Of a stretch of DNA of 64,000 nt, positions 9,045 to 17,225 are shown piece after piece (the first letter of the stretch is position 1; each line of letters starts with the position of its first letter). A program made the position numbers and the translations under genes. Source of the DNA: Pirellulales bacterium. GTDB taxonomy: Bacteria > Planctomycetota > Planctomycetia > Pirellulales > JAEUIK01. Location of the stretch: contig JAHBXR010000002.1 of NCBI GenBank assembly GCA_019636335.1, positions 62,001-126,000 of the forward strand. The letters are read 5' to 3'. The notes beneath the pieces are model-generated. The model searched no databases and was not told the DNA's origin. It saw nothing but the letters and a program-made list of their open reading frames with translations.

Positions 9045-10109
9045 TCACGCACTGTGGCGCAGCGCATCCGATGCCACCGAGCCGGCACGACGCTCGCCCC
9101 GCAGGGCGGCGCGCCGATCGAGATGCTCCGCGGCCGGCAACGTGACGGCATCCGCCGCCAGATCTTTGATCGCGTGCAGGTGCGCGCGGTACGCGCCCTG
9201 CGTGAGGCTCGTCGTCAGGCCGAAGAGTCGACCCGCGAGCTGGCCACCAACCGCCGCCGGGTTGGGTAGAGCACGCAACGTTTCTCCCAGCACGCTGAAG
9301 ACGTGGCCGGTCAGAGAACGCACCACGCCTCGCGCGGGCAGGTTGCGCCAGAAGGCACGCTCGGCTTCGAAGCCTTGCCGCAGCAAGCCTCGCGCTCGCT
9401 CTGCGTCGCGAGCAATCTCGGCCGTGCCGTTCAAGCGGCTGGCCGGTTCGAGTGTCGCCGTGTAGCCGGCCTGGCGCAGACGGACCGCCATCTCGGCGTC
9501 GGCCCAATGGTCGCCGGCGCCCGCGTCGAAGCCCCCCAGTTGATCGACGACGACGCTGCGACGATAGAAGCCGGCCAGGCGATGCGGTCCGCGCAGTCCT
9601 CGATGCCACCGCTCGACGGCGCTGGCGCCCTCGTCCCCCACGAGCGCCATCCGTCGGCCGCCGGCACGGTATTCGACGCCTGCCGCCCAGACGTGCTTCG
9701 TGTCGCACGCGTCGACGACGACGGGAGCGACCGCCGCCACGCGCGGATCGTCGAATTGTCGCACCGACGAGTTGGCCCAGCCTTCTTCCACCTCGAGGCC
9801 GGCTTCCATCACATGAATCACGCGACCCCGGCTTGCTTCGAATCCCAGGTTGACGCACTCCACCCAACCGGCGCGCGGTCGGGCCGCCACAAACTGCACC
9901 TCGTCCGCCAGGTCGTACGGATCGTCGTAGGAAGTGGCCAGCACGACGATCACCTCGCACGACGCTGGGCGGTGACTCAGCACCGATACCAGGGTCGTTT
10001 CCAGCCGTGTGACGTCGCCGAGCACCGGGATCACGATCGAAAGGGATGGCACTGCGCGTTCCCCCGGGTGTGCTTGAATCTGAGACTGCCCGCGGCTCAG
10101 GTAGGACAT
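9045..10109 (-). CDS. Family 2 (GT-A) glycosyltransferase
   Basis: A 354-residue predicted cytoplasmic glycosyltransferase. The N-terminal nucleotide-sugar fold begins SLSIVIPVLGDVTRLE, and ECVNLGFEASRGRVIHVME follows at about residues 90-110. Where most GT2 enzymes have an Asp-rich DXD element, this one has MEAGLEVEE, which may weaken metal-dependent catalysis or shift it. A later GGFDAGAGDHWADAEMAVRL matches the GT2 region holding the catalytic base (ED-like DAE). Residues 260-354 are helical and of unknown role. It is monocistronic. The acceptor, perhaps a surface glycan, cannot be inferred. Confidence 0.82.
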   Translation of the reverse strand: MSYLSRGQSQIQAHPGERAVPSLSIVIPVLGDVTRLETTLVSVLSHRPASCEVIVVLATSYDDPYDLADEVQFVAARPRAGWVECVNLGFEASRGRVIHVMEAGLEVEEGWANSSVRQFDDPRVAAVAPVVVDACDTKHVWAAGVEYRAGGRRMALVGDEGASAVERWHRGLRGPHRLAGFYRRSVVVDQLGGFDAGAGDHWADAEMAVRLRQAGYTATLEPASRLNGTAEIARDAERARGLLRQGFEAERAFWRNLPARGVVRSLTGHVFSVLGETLRALPNPAAVGGQLAGRLFGLTTSLTQGAYRAHLHAIKDLAADAVTLPAAEHLDRRAALRGERRAGSVASDALRHSA

Positions 10110-10514
10110 CGTTGGCCGTGGGTGGGTAAAATCCCTGGCAGTCAGAGGGGTGGCCGAAGGGAGTCAGCGTGCGGACTCGCACCGGGCTGATCGATCGGCC
10201 ACTCTCTACCGTTTTTGTCGGCTGAAACGGCAGACGAAATTGACGCCAGCCGTGCTGGCACGCGGGCATTTGCCAAGGGGGGCCGTTAAGGTTTGCCTCG
10301 TTTTCCCCGGCTCGCCGACGTCGCTGCTAGCAGCCGCTACCGATGGGTGGCTCTGCTGGTCGCCCATCGAAGGGCGATCTGGTAGCCTTGGCCTGGTCTG
10401 TTGATGCCCCCCGACGTGTGCCCGGCCTGAAAGACCCTCCCGCGGCAATTTGGGGTAGCGTGCCTGGGGGGCCTTCGACGGAAGCCCCCGTTTCGACCTC
10501 CACGGAAACCCACG
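10110..10514. other. Gene-free stretch between divergent genes
   Basis: These 405 bp lie between the divergent glycosyltransferase and exonuclease genes. A short perfect hairpin, GTGCG-GACT-CGCAC near 10170, has no T-tract. I see no coding frame with family resemblance, and no clear promoter. Confidence 0.4.
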
Positions 10515-11327
10515 ATGCCCGCCGTTCGATATCTCGTCTTCGACATCGAAACCGTGGCCGACCCCGAACTGGTGGCCAAGCTCCGCTACCCGGGCGAAAA
10601 GCTGGCGCCCGAGGCCGCCGTGGCCCGTTACCGCGCGGAGCTGATGGAGAAGTACGAAAGCGATTTTATTCCCTACACGTTCCAGACACCGGTGAGCGTG
10701 GCGATCGCCAAGGTGCGCGACGATTTTCGCCTGGACGACCTCGTCGTGCTCGACGAGCCGGAGTTCCGTCCTCACGTCATCACCGAACACTTCTGGCGCG
10801 GCTGGGAGAAGTACAAGCGTCCCACGTTCGTCAGCTTCAATGGACGCACGTTTGATATCCCGGTGCTCGAGCTGGCAGCGTTCCGCTACGGTTTGAGCAT
10901 TCCTGGTTGGTTCAACCTCTATGCCAAGAGTTTTGAGCAGGCGCGCAATCGCTTCAATCTCGAGTCGCACATCGACCTGCAGGAACTGCTGACGAACTTC
11001 GGGTCGAGCCGCTTCAACGGCGGGCTGAACCTGGCGGCCAATCTGCTCGGCAAGCCCGGCAAGATGGATATCCAGGGGCACATGGTTCAGGACATGTACA
11101 ACGAAGGAAAGATCGCCGAGATCAACGACTACTGCCGTTGCGACGCGCTCGACACTTACTTCGTCTTCCTTCGCACCCGCGTGCTGCTGGGCCAACTCTC
11201 GCTCGACGAGGAGCAGGGCATCGTCGGCGAAACCAAGGAGTGGCTCATCAAGCAATCGAAATCGAGCGCGGCGTACCGCGCCTACTTAGAACGCTGGGGG
11301 GACTGGGTGAACCCGAAGGAGAAGTAA
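10515..11327 (+). CDS. Predicted 3'-5' exonuclease, PolB-like (DEDD superfamily)
   Basis: A 270-residue stand-alone exonuclease of the DEDD superfamily (Pfam DNA_pol_B_exo2 type). Exo I is FDIET near the N-terminus (Asp and Glu metal ligands), Exo II is SFNGRTFDIPVL at about residue 115, and Exo III is the YCRCDALDTY Asp/Tyr site at about residue 213. It should remove nucleotides from 3' ends of DNA or RNA using two metal ions. Its biological task (proofreading, repair or RNA trimming) is not known for this subgroup. Length is normal for the family. The gene is followed convergently by the HigBA pair. Confidence 0.88.
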   Translation: MPAVRYLVFDIETVADPELVAKLRYPGEKLAPEAAVARYRAELMEKYESDFIPYTFQTPVSVAIAKVRDDFRLDDLVVLDEPEFRPHVITEHFWRGWEKYKRPTFVSFNGRTFDIPVLELAAFRYGLSIPGWFNLYAKSFEQARNRFNLESHIDLQELLTNFGSSRFNGGLNLAANLLGKPGKMDIQGHMVQDMYNEGKIAEINDYCRCDALDTYFVFLRTRVLLGQLSLDEEQGIVGETKEWLIKQSKSSAAYRAYLERWGDWVNPKEK

Positions 11328-11345
11328 CGCACAAACGGTGCGATG

Positions 11346-11777
11346 CTAACCTGCGTTGAGTGTCGTCGCTTCGAAAAATGTCAGCGGGGACACATGAAAG
11401 AAGTCGGCCAGTCGCCCGCAATTCACCTTGCTGCACGAGCGCTTGCCGGCACGCATCTGGCTGATCGTGGACTCGGCGATGCCGGTTCTTCTGGCCACAT
11501 CGCTCGCCGAAACACCATGCTCTTCCATCAGTAAGTTGAGCAAGTCGGCGAGCGCAGGGGGCGAGATCTTCTCCTGCTTGCTCTCGTAATCCTCGACCAG
11601 TTGCGTGAGCACCTCGAAGTAATCGTTCTCACCGCGATCTAGCCAGCGCGCGAGCAGCGTATCGAGCAAACGCTGCGCCGACTTTAATTGCGACTTGGAA
11701 CGGATCGGAGCAAGCGGAAATTCGTCGATCAGCTTCAGATAGCCTGCGTTGCTCTTCTTGCGCGAGACAGTTGCCAT
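11346..11777 (-). CDS. higA: HigA-type antitoxin with XRE helix-turn-helix
   Basis: A 143-residue antitoxin. The N-terminal half is a helical region that should wrap the toxin (YLKLIDEFPLAPIRSK, then DTLLARWLDRGENDYFEVL). The C-terminal half is a Cro/C1-type HTH (LMEEHGVSASDVARRTGIAE then STISQMRAGKR) that would bind the promoter. The ATG lies one base after the HigB stop (TAAGATG), so the genes are translationally coupled. The toxin-first order is typical for HigBA and unlike most other type II systems. Repression of the shared promoter by HigA or the HigBA complex is expected. Confidence 0.88.
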   Translation of the reverse strand: MATVSRKKSNAGYLKLIDEFPLAPIRSKSQLKSAQRLLDTLLARWLDRGENDYFEVLTQLVEDYESKQEKISPPALADLLNLLMEEHGVSASDVARRTGIAESTISQMRAGKRSCSKVNCGRLADFFHVSPLTFFEATTLNAG

Positions 11778-11778
11778 C

Positions 11779-12120
11779 TTAGGTACCTCGCGAACGCTTG
11801 GCCAACTTGCGGGGTGGCCGCTCGTGGCAGCCACATTCGGTAGGCCAATCGCTCTTGTCGTATTCAGCGTGAGTCAGAATTCGCAGAACGTACAATCGCC
11901 TCGCTGCGTATCGGACGCGACCAATCAAGCGATGCGAGTTGCCGAGGTTGAAAACCACGCAATCGCCTACCTGATCGGCTTGGGGGAAAGACGCCACCAA
12001 CTCCGCCCAGCGCGACCACTCGGCATGGACTGCCGTCAAATACCAGGCTCGCAAACGACCTTCCGTCGCGGGAAAGCGTTCCCAGTACTCACGTAGACGC
12101 GATTTGGAAACGATATGCAC
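11779..12120 (-). CDS. higB: HigB-type mRNA interferase toxin
   Basis: A 113-residue RelE-superfamily toxin that should cleave mRNA on the ribosome. The N-terminus MHIVSKSRLREYWERFP, the central GDCVVFNLGNSHRLIGRVRY and the C-terminal LYVLRILTHAEYDK are typical of HigB. The start is GTG 12120, because the family normally begins just before the HIxSK segment. The ribosome site is part of a run of nine G residues on the coding strand (12126-12134), which is unusual. The gene looks intact and is followed at once by higA. Confidence 0.88.
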   Translation of the reverse strand: MHIVSKSRLREYWERFPATEGRLRAWYLTAVHAEWSRWAELVASFPQADQVGDCVVFNLGNSHRLIGRVRYAARRLYVLRILTHAEYDKSDWPTECGCHERPPRKLAKRSRGT

Positions 12121-12209
12121 GCACGCCCCCCCCCTAACACTACAATCGTCCGACTATCAAGGGTACTTTACAAAATGCGAACTGTCGAGTGTAAGGGTTT
12201 ACAAAATGC
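12121..12209 (-). promoter_or_regulatory. Candidate higBA control region with repeated 12-mers
   Basis: TTTACAAAATGC occurs at 12167-12178 and again at 12198-12209, exactly 31 bp apart (about three helical turns). The pair lies 47-89 bp upstream of the higB start and is a good candidate operator for HigA. The G9 tract at 12126-12134 overlaps the toxin ribosome site. No other feature is seen in 12210-12404. Confidence 0.45.
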
Positions 12210-12404
12210 AAAAGTGCGCGTGACCTCTCCCATTCAACAGGCACCTCTCGACAAGCTTTGTCCGGCTCTTCGAAAGCTGCTCGAAGCGGAATTGGCGGCC
12301 GAACCCCGTAGTGCCCCCCTGTCGTGGTGATTCTTCTTCCTGTCCTGTCCACCACAACGGCACGAAGACACTACGCAAGTGCGAGGGAAAGCCGAGCAAC
12401 TTCT

Positions 12405-12734
12405 TCACCATCCAATCCCCCGCGCTGCCTTCTTCAGCGGCCGCACGTCCACGGCCTCCGCCTCGACGGTTTGTCCGGCGGTCAGATCTCCTTCGTAGCG
12501 CACCACCACGGGCACCGGAATCGCCCAGACCCGTTTCGGGTGCGTGAGCATCGCCGTGTTGAAACTGCGGACGAAAACGGCCGCCTCGTCCACCGAGAGC
12601 CAGCCCTCTTCCGCCGCCTCGATAGCCACCGACTCGGGGGGCACATCGCTCCAGCGCTCGGGCTCCCATTCGCCAAAGCCCACGAGCCACACGCGGTACT
12701 TTTGCCCCCGTTCGCTCCCTGCCGCGACCATCAT
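12405..12734 (-). CDS. Conserved hypothetical protein
   Basis: A 109-residue protein without a recognised domain. It starts with a polar segment (GSERGQKYRVWLVGFGEWE), then a Pro/Val-rich turn (WSDVPPESVAIEAAEEG), an amphipathic helix (SVDEAAVFVRSFNTAM) and strands VWAIPVPVVVRYEGD. The codon choice and mixed alpha/beta pattern support a real gene, and no signal peptide or membrane segment is present. ATG occurs at the first two codons, so either may be used. It lies divergently from the XRE regulator at 12933, but no functional link can be shown. Confidence 0.55.
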   Translation of the reverse strand: MMVAAGSERGQKYRVWLVGFGEWEPERWSDVPPESVAIEAAEEGWLSVDEAAVFVRSFNTAMLTHPKRVWAIPVPVVVRYEGDLTAGQTVEAEAVDVRPLKKAARGIGW

Positions 12735-12829
12735 GTCTCACCCCGCTGTCTTGCTGGTGGCGTCTTTGCCCGAACCTGACCCAAAAGCGACCGGCGCCGC
12801 CCCCTCCTCCCAAATTCCTGGGAAAAAGC

Positions 12830-12932
12830 TTGACGCCGCGACTACGAATACTGTACATAAATACATTATACGGTCAACAAGAAAAGTGTATTTTTCTGCC
12901 ACGCATAAACACGTATTTTGTGCGGTGCCCCC
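12830..12932 (+). promoter_or_regulatory. AT-rich promoter region of the XRE gene
   Basis: In a GC-rich neighbourhood this stretch is strongly AT-rich. TTGACG at 12830 is followed after 18 bp by TACATA, and a second TTATAC lies a few bases on. This is a plausible promoter for the regulator at 12933, but not a strong consensus match. Confidence 0.35.
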
Positions 12933-13433
12933 ATGAGCGATTTAGCCAATAACTTGCGGCGGATCATGGTCCGCGACGGCCTGACCTTGGCTCAGGTGAT
13001 CGAGCGCACCGGCCTCGACAGCCGCACGGTGCAAGGCCTGCTTCGCGTAGACGGCAAGCGGCCGCATGCCCGCACGCTCCACCGTCTGGCCGTGGGGCTG
13101 GGGGTGGCGGCCGATGAGCTGTTCCAGAATCCCGCCACGCTCGCCAACCGTAGTTTCGATCGCGAGTCGAACCCGGCCGTGGACGAGGTCGTCGAGCAGC
13201 GGGCCGAGTTGTTTCGCGATTGGGCTCCCTCCGATTTCGACGAGCTCTACAGTCGCGTCGGGACCGGCGGCGCGCTGACCCGCGAAGGGACGCTCGAGAT
13301 CGTCGCCACGATGAATCGCAATCGTGAGGTTCACGAGAAGGTGGCCCTGCTGCTCGAGAGTGGTGAGGCCCAAACCCTCGTCGGCATCGTGCAGGTGCTC
13401 TACGACAAGGTTTCCGACGTCGAAGGCGCGTGA
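12933..13433 (+). CDS. XRE-family transcriptional regulator
   Basis: A 166-residue DNA-binding protein. Residues about 1-60 are a Cro/C1-type HTH: NNLRRIMVRDGLTLAQVIE, then RTGLDSRTVQGLLRVDG and a third helix ending LGVAADELFQ. Residues 60-166 are helical with the segment REGTLEIVATMNRNREVHEK, likely for dimerisation or ligand sensing. I used ATG 12933 instead of the in-frame upstream codon at 12918, because the AT-rich promoter-like stretch runs up to it. Targets are unknown; regulation of itself or its divergent neighbour is possible. It converges with the glycosyltransferase gene, leaving 19 bp between them. Confidence 0.8.
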   Translation: MSDLANNLRRIMVRDGLTLAQVIERTGLDSRTVQGLLRVDGKRPHARTLHRLAVGLGVAADELFQNPATLANRSFDRESNPAVDEVVEQRAELFRDWAPSDFDELYSRVGTGGALTREGTLEIVATMNRNREVHEKVALLLESGEAQTLVGIVQVLYDKVSDVEGA

Positions 13434-13452
13434 GCGTTCGCCAACTGCCTGT

Positions 13453-14757
13453 TCAAACGAGCTGACGCAATTGTTCCTCGAGCAGGCGTGGCAGAAAAAC
13501 GCGATAGGGCGCGTCGGCCACGAGGGCTCGATAGCGCCGCCGCAAGTAATCCTCCCCCGTGGCTCGGTCGCCGCGGATATACCGGCCATGATCGCGCGTC
13601 ACGACGTGCGTGACCTGGCCGTCGTCGAGGCCGAAGTAGTTCACCGGATGATGGCGCCGCCAGACAACCAGCGTCGGCGTGCTCGTCGCGGCGGCGACGT
13701 GCCCCGGCCCCGAGTCGATGGCCACCATCGCCGTGGCGCGCGCGATCAGCGCCGCCAAGACGCCACCATCCCCGGTGCCCAGCCCTTGCCACAACCGGTC
13801 TTCAGCCCCGGGGCAGGCGACGAGTCCCTCGCGTACCAACGAGCTCCTCGGAGGCGTCTCCCAGTCGAGCACCACCGGCGCTAATCCACGCCCCCTTACG
13901 ACGGCCACCAGCTTGCGCACCATCTGCTCGTCGAGGTTCTTGCCCCCCCGGGCGCTGTTCCCCTGGTAGTGCAGAAGCACGATCGGTGCGCGCGCTTCCA
14001 CGCGACCGCACAACTCTCGCAGGTATCGATCCACTGCTTGCCGAGCAACATCGCTCGGCGTGATCTGGTAGCGGCACAGCCGTTCGACGGGCGCCAGCGC
14101 AAACACCTCGCGCAGGCATTTCTCGGCCTTCGTGCTGGGCGAGTCGTGGTAGGTCTGGTCGGGCTCGTCCCAGGGTAGCGTGCGATCGAACGCGTACGTC
14201 GCTTCGAGCGGCGGCATCGCATCGAGCCGCAACGTCTGGCGGCACAGCCCCGCAAACAGCGAATCGGCCCCGCGCTTGCACGCCACGTCGATCGTCCAGC
14301 GGGGGCGCAACTCGCGCAGGTGCAGCAGCACCGTGGTCAACTGCACCGCATCGCCAAACCCGTGCGGAAAGCGCAATAAGAGCTGCGCCTCGGAAGAGGG
14401 TGGCTCCAGTGCGGTGTCTCGCGGCGCGAGAGACGCTCGTCGCCGTCGATACGGAAACCAGCGATTGAGCTTTTCCTGGCGCGCGGCGCAACCGCAGCCG
14501 GGCCGCTGCTTGATGCCCCAGCGTGCCAGCAACTTCGCCACCGTATCGCCCAGGCCGCGCGAGCGCTGCGCGGGATCGCCGCTCGAGGGGAGGGAAACGA
14601 GCTCGCGTGGTTCGACCGTGCGTACGCCGCCATCGATCCGCATACAACCGGCGCACACGCCCGACCACACTACCTGGAGTCGGCTGTGTACCTGCGGATG
14701 CGAGCAGCGCCACACGGGCAGCTCCTCGTCGACGAGGCGATGCGTGCAGGGTTCCAT
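13453..14757 (-). CDS. GT9-like glycosyltransferase with cysteine-rich N-terminal region
   Basis: A 434-residue protein. Residues about 130-434 resemble heptosyltransferase-type family 9 enzymes (GT-B fold): RFPHGFGDAVQL near the start of the domain, IVLLHYQGNSARGGKN in the middle and the donor-site segment AIDSGPGHVAAATSTPTLVVW split near residue 370. Residues 1-115 are different: Cys pairs in VWRCSHP, GVCAGC and PGCGCAARQEKLNRWFPYR look like a small metal-binding or structural module. ATG 14757 has GGAG upstream and is preferred to the GTG at 14799. The gene follows the phage-like cluster on the same strand by 49 bp, so it may be its last cistron. Confidence 0.75.
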   Translation of the reverse strand: MEPCTHRLVDEELPVWRCSHPQVHSRLQVVWSGVCAGCMRIDGGVRTVEPRELVSLPSSGDPAQRSRGLGDTVAKLLARWGIKQRPGCGCAARQEKLNRWFPYRRRRASLAPRDTALEPPSSEAQLLLRFPHGFGDAVQLTTVLLHLRELRPRWTIDVACKRGADSLFAGLCRQTLRLDAMPPLEATYAFDRTLPWDEPDQTYHDSPSTKAEKCLREVFALAPVERLCRYQITPSDVARQAVDRYLRELCGRVEARAPIVLLHYQGNSARGGKNLDEQMVRKLVAVVRGRGLAPVVLDWETPPRSSLVREGLVACPGAEDRLWQGLGTGDGGVLAALIARATAMVAIDSGPGHVAAATSTPTLVVWRRHHPVNYFGLDDGQVTHVVTRDHGRYIRGDRATGEDYLRRRYRALVADAPYRVFLPRLLEEQLRQLV

Positions 14758-14806
14758 CGGTTGCTCCGCGGTAAACGTGACATGGCTACGAGACTTCACG
14801 GCGGGG

Positions 14807-15475
14807 TCACGGAGGGGCGATCGCGGTGATCGTGCAGGTTGCCCCGCCGGCAGCGCATTTGGGCGTAATCACGAATTCCACCACGCCGCCACTGATGATG
14901 AGCGGAAAGCTGCCGAGGCAGTCGGGGGGACCGTCGCTGCCAAAGTCGTGCAAGAAGGTCATGATCGGCTCGCCCGTGTCTTCGTTGCACTCGCCCGTGC
15001 TCGACAATTCGACGTAGACGAGATAATGCCCGGCGAGATCTCCCACCAGGGGCCGTTCGAAGACGAGGCGCAGCAGCGCGAAACAACTGTCGTCGTCGCG
15101 GCAGACGCCGGCGATCTCGAGCCCCGCCTGGCAGTAGGTGTTCCCCTCGACGGTGAGCTCCGCGAGCGGCCCCAGCACGTACGATCCATCAAGATTGGCG
15201 CAAGTGCGACCGCCGAGACAGAGCCCCGTGCCGGTGGCGATCCCCGCCAGGTCGACGCGGTAATACTGCGACGTCACCGCCCCCTGACAGATGCCGCACA
15301 CCGTGGTGCCCAACGAGACGCTGCTCGTGCTGGTCGCGCTGCTGCCCGGCGGCTCGCTCGACGTGCTGCCGCGCGAGCGTTGGCAACAGCAGGGATATCC
15401 GCCGGCGAAAGCAAGCATCCCGCCGGCGCGCGGCCACCGACCGGCCTCGAATAGTGGAAGTCTCGCGCTCAACAT
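14807..15475 (-). CDS. Cysteine-rich phage-cluster protein of unknown function
   Basis: A 222-residue protein, last of the phage-like genes. Its start ATG overlaps the stop of the preceding gene (CATGTTGA), which marks translational coupling. Residues 1-50 contain a Cys run (YPCCCQRS) and a Ser-rich linker. Residues 50-222 are beta-rich with regularly placed cysteines (VCGICQGAV, GLCLGGRTC, CRDDDSCF, PDCLGSF, KCAAGGATC), suggesting a disulfide- or metal-stabilised beta domain, perhaps a virion surface or tail-tip part. I recognise no family. Its position downstream of the connector genes fits a late structural role, but that is inference. Confidence 0.65.
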   Translation of the reverse strand: MLSARLPLFEAGRWPRAGGMLAFAGGYPCCCQRSRGSTSSEPPGSSATSTSSVSLGTTVCGICQGAVTSQYYRVDLAGIATGTGLCLGGRTCANLDGSYVLGPLAELTVEGNTYCQAGLEIAGVCRDDDSCFALLRLVFERPLVGDLAGHYLVYVELSSTGECNEDTGEPIMTFLHDFGSDGPPDCLGSFPLIISGGVVEFVITPKCAAGGATCTITAIAPP

Positions 15476-15846
15476 GCCAGTTGCACGATCTCCCAGCGCA
15501 GGCTTTTGGGCGAGTAGTACGCCCAGAGGCGATCTCCCACCAGCCCATTCTTGTCTCCCAGCGAATCGAACACGTCGAACTCGCAACCGCCAAGATGCGT
15601 CCACAGGCTGTTGACGAAGACCAGCGGAACGGCCTTGGCGCTGCTGCCCGCCGAGAGCTCCGTGGTCAGCTCGCACAACTCCCAACGGGGCCAGCTCGTG
15701 AGCGAGAGGTGCAACCCGCTCGAATCGACCTGGCACCGCAACGGCGCCGCGGCCGAGACTCGCTGCATCTGCCGCACGGCGCGCACCAGCGTGTTGGCCC
15801 ACTCGGCCGTGATCGGTTCGCCCGCGCGCACTTCTTCCAAAATCAT
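15469..15846 (-). CDS. Small phage-cluster protein of unknown function
   Basis: A 125-residue protein beginning MILEEVRAGEPITAEWANTL, a helix that is common at the start of phage neck and tail accessory proteins, followed by a beta-rich body (LHLSLTSWPRWELCELT) and a final WEIVQLAC. No catalytic motif or membrane segment is visible. It is tightly packed between its neighbours and shares bases with the next start. It is probably a late structural or assembly protein, but the family is not known to me. Confidence 0.6.
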   Translation of the reverse strand: MILEEVRAGEPITAEWANTLVRAVRQMQRVSAAAPLRCQVDSSGLHLSLTSWPRWELCELTTELSAGSSAKAVPLVFVNSLWTHLGGCEFDVFDSLGDKNGLVGDRLWAYYSPKSLRWEIVQLAC

Positions 15847-15865
15847 CGAATGCTGCCTGAACCGA

Positions 15866-16735
15866 TTACGGTTCGAACGTGAAGAGTTTCATGAAATCGA
15901 ACGCGGGATAGGGCGCGTTGTGGTCCAGATCGGCAATCTCGAGCCAGTGCTCTCCCGCATGCGCCGCGCCGCGATAGAAGTGGTTCCAGCCGAACAGCAG
16001 GTCGGGCGAGCTCGTCGAGGGGACTTCGCGCACTTTGAAGCGATAGGTCAGCTTCACCAGCACGTCCCCCGCAAGCTGATTCTCGAGGGTCGTTTCGGCC
16101 CCCAGAAAGAGCACGGTGCCGGCCGCGTGATTCAGGAACGGCGCGTCATTTACCTTGCCGCGCGCGTCGCGAATGGCATCCCACGGCGCGAGCTCGATCG
16201 GCACCTTCTCCCAGATCTCGGTCAGCTCTTCCGTGGGCAGCAGCTTGCCCAGCACCATGTCGCCGTCGAAGGGCGACTCGTCCTCCTTCCATTGCATCGC
16301 GCAGCCAGGCAGCGTGGCCTGTTCGGACCCCACTTCGCTCTGGCTCGTGAGAAATGTCCCGGGGGGCACCTCGGGCTGATGCTTGCGCTTCTGCCGATGG
16401 TTGTTGTGCAGCGGGATCGTGTAGCGCGCCGTGACCAGCGCGAACTCGGGCAGGTTCGTATTCCCCACGAGCGAGCTCGAAGCGCTGGTCACGATCTTGT
16501 CGGGCGGAAAGGGGTCGAGATCCACATCACGACAGATCGCCTGCGGCACGCCCGGAAAAATCGCCGGCTCGCTGAAGACGAACGTGCCGTCGATGTTACG
16601 GTAACCACCCAACAGCTCGACCGCGAAGTCGATCGTGTCGCTCCACGCGATCTTGAACTCGCGGGTGGCGAAAAAGCGGCCATCCGCAATGCGAATCCGC
16701 GGCGAGCCGACAAGTTCTTCAAAAGCTATAGGCAT
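15866..16735 (-). CDS. Phage-cluster protein, possible structural component
   Basis: A 289-residue protein with alternating strands and few helices (VELLGGYRNIDGTFVF, FALVTARYTIPLHNN, VLVKLTYRFKVREV), as expected for a virion or tail-associated beta protein. A conserved-looking Trp/Phe-rich C-terminus (FGWNHFYRGAAHAGEHW) precedes DFMKLFTFEP. No known domain was recognised. It follows the tail-tube-like gene after a tandem heptamer tract of 77 bp. A role in the neck or tail is suggested by position only. Confidence 0.6.
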   Translation of the reverse strand: MPIAFEELVGSPRIRIADGRFFATREFKIAWSDTIDFAVELLGGYRNIDGTFVFSEPAIFPGVPQAICRDVDLDPFPPDKIVTSASSSLVGNTNLPEFALVTARYTIPLHNNHRQKRKHQPEVPPGTFLTSQSEVGSEQATLPGCAMQWKEDESPFDGDMVLGKLLPTEELTEIWEKVPIELAPWDAIRDARGKVNDAPFLNHAAGTVLFLGAETTLENQLAGDVLVKLTYRFKVREVPSTSSPDLLFGWNHFYRGAAHAGEHWLEIADLDHNAPYPAFDFMKLFTFEP

Positions 16736-16765
16736 AGATGAAACAAGTGCTCGTTACGTTGCGTA

Positions 16766-16842
16766 CCCCTGACCCCTGACCCCTGACCCCTGACCCCTGA
16801 CCCCTGACCCCTGACCCCTGACCCCTGACCCCTGACCCCTGA
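16766..16842. repeat. Tandem heptamer, eleven copies of CCCCTGA
   Basis: Eleven perfect head-to-tail copies of CCCCTGA (TCAGGGG on the minus strand) fill the gap between the tail-tube-like gene and the next gene. The tract begins three bases beyond the upstream stop codon. Copy number should vary by slippage. Confidence 0.95.
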
Positions 16843-16844
16843 CC

Positions 16845-17213
16845 CTAACTCGGCATCGTCAGCGCCCCGTTGCCGCTGAAGGCCAGCGTGTAGCCCACGG
16901 CCTCCCCCGTGTTGATGTCGACCAGCAGGCTGACCGAGTCGATGATCGCGTTGCCGGTCGCGCTGTCGGATCCGTCGAGCTCGAGCACGAGTGCCGCCGA
17001 CTGTCCGACCGTCGGCACGATCGCCGCGTCGTACTTGGCGGTGAAGCTGCCTCCCCAGTCCTTGACGCCCGCCACGCGCTGCCGATATCCCCCGGTCGAA
17101 GAGCTGGCCCAGGCTGAATTGTGCGACGTATGGGTCAGCGTCCAACCGGTGACTTGCAGGACCTCCGCCGAGTTGAACGTGACCGAACCGTCTTTGCCGC
17201 TGATGACTGCCAT
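16845..17213 (-). CDS. Phage tail-tube-like protein
   Basis: A 122-residue beta-rich protein starting MAVISGKDGSVTFNSAEVLQ, with WTLTHTSHNS, then VKDWGGSFTAKYDA and LVLELDGSDS, ending GYTLAFSGNGALTMPS. This two-strand-layer pattern with a GKDGSVxF start and a WGGSF core is that of small tail-tube or minor tail proteins of siphovirus-like particles. No tape measure gene follows. If the assignment is right, the cluster keeps a tube subunit but not the length ruler. The upstream neighbour is a degenerate gene. Confidence 0.6.
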   Translation of the reverse strand: MAVISGKDGSVTFNSAEVLQVTGWTLTHTSHNSAWASSSTGGYRQRVAGVKDWGGSFTAKYDAAIVPTVGQSAALVLELDGSDSATGNAIIDSVSLLVDINTGEAVGYTLAFSGNGALTMPS

Positions 17214-17225
17214 CGATCTGTTCCT

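Noticed and set aside
10145..10200. tRNA-like GGTGGCCGAAGGG segment with a hairpin
   Set aside because: The apparent anticodon hairpin has a 4-nt loop and no acceptor or T-arm could be paired, so it is not a tRNA.
16766..16842. CRISPR-like regular repeat
   Set aside because: The units are directly adjacent seven-base repeats without spacers, so it is a simple tandem repeat.
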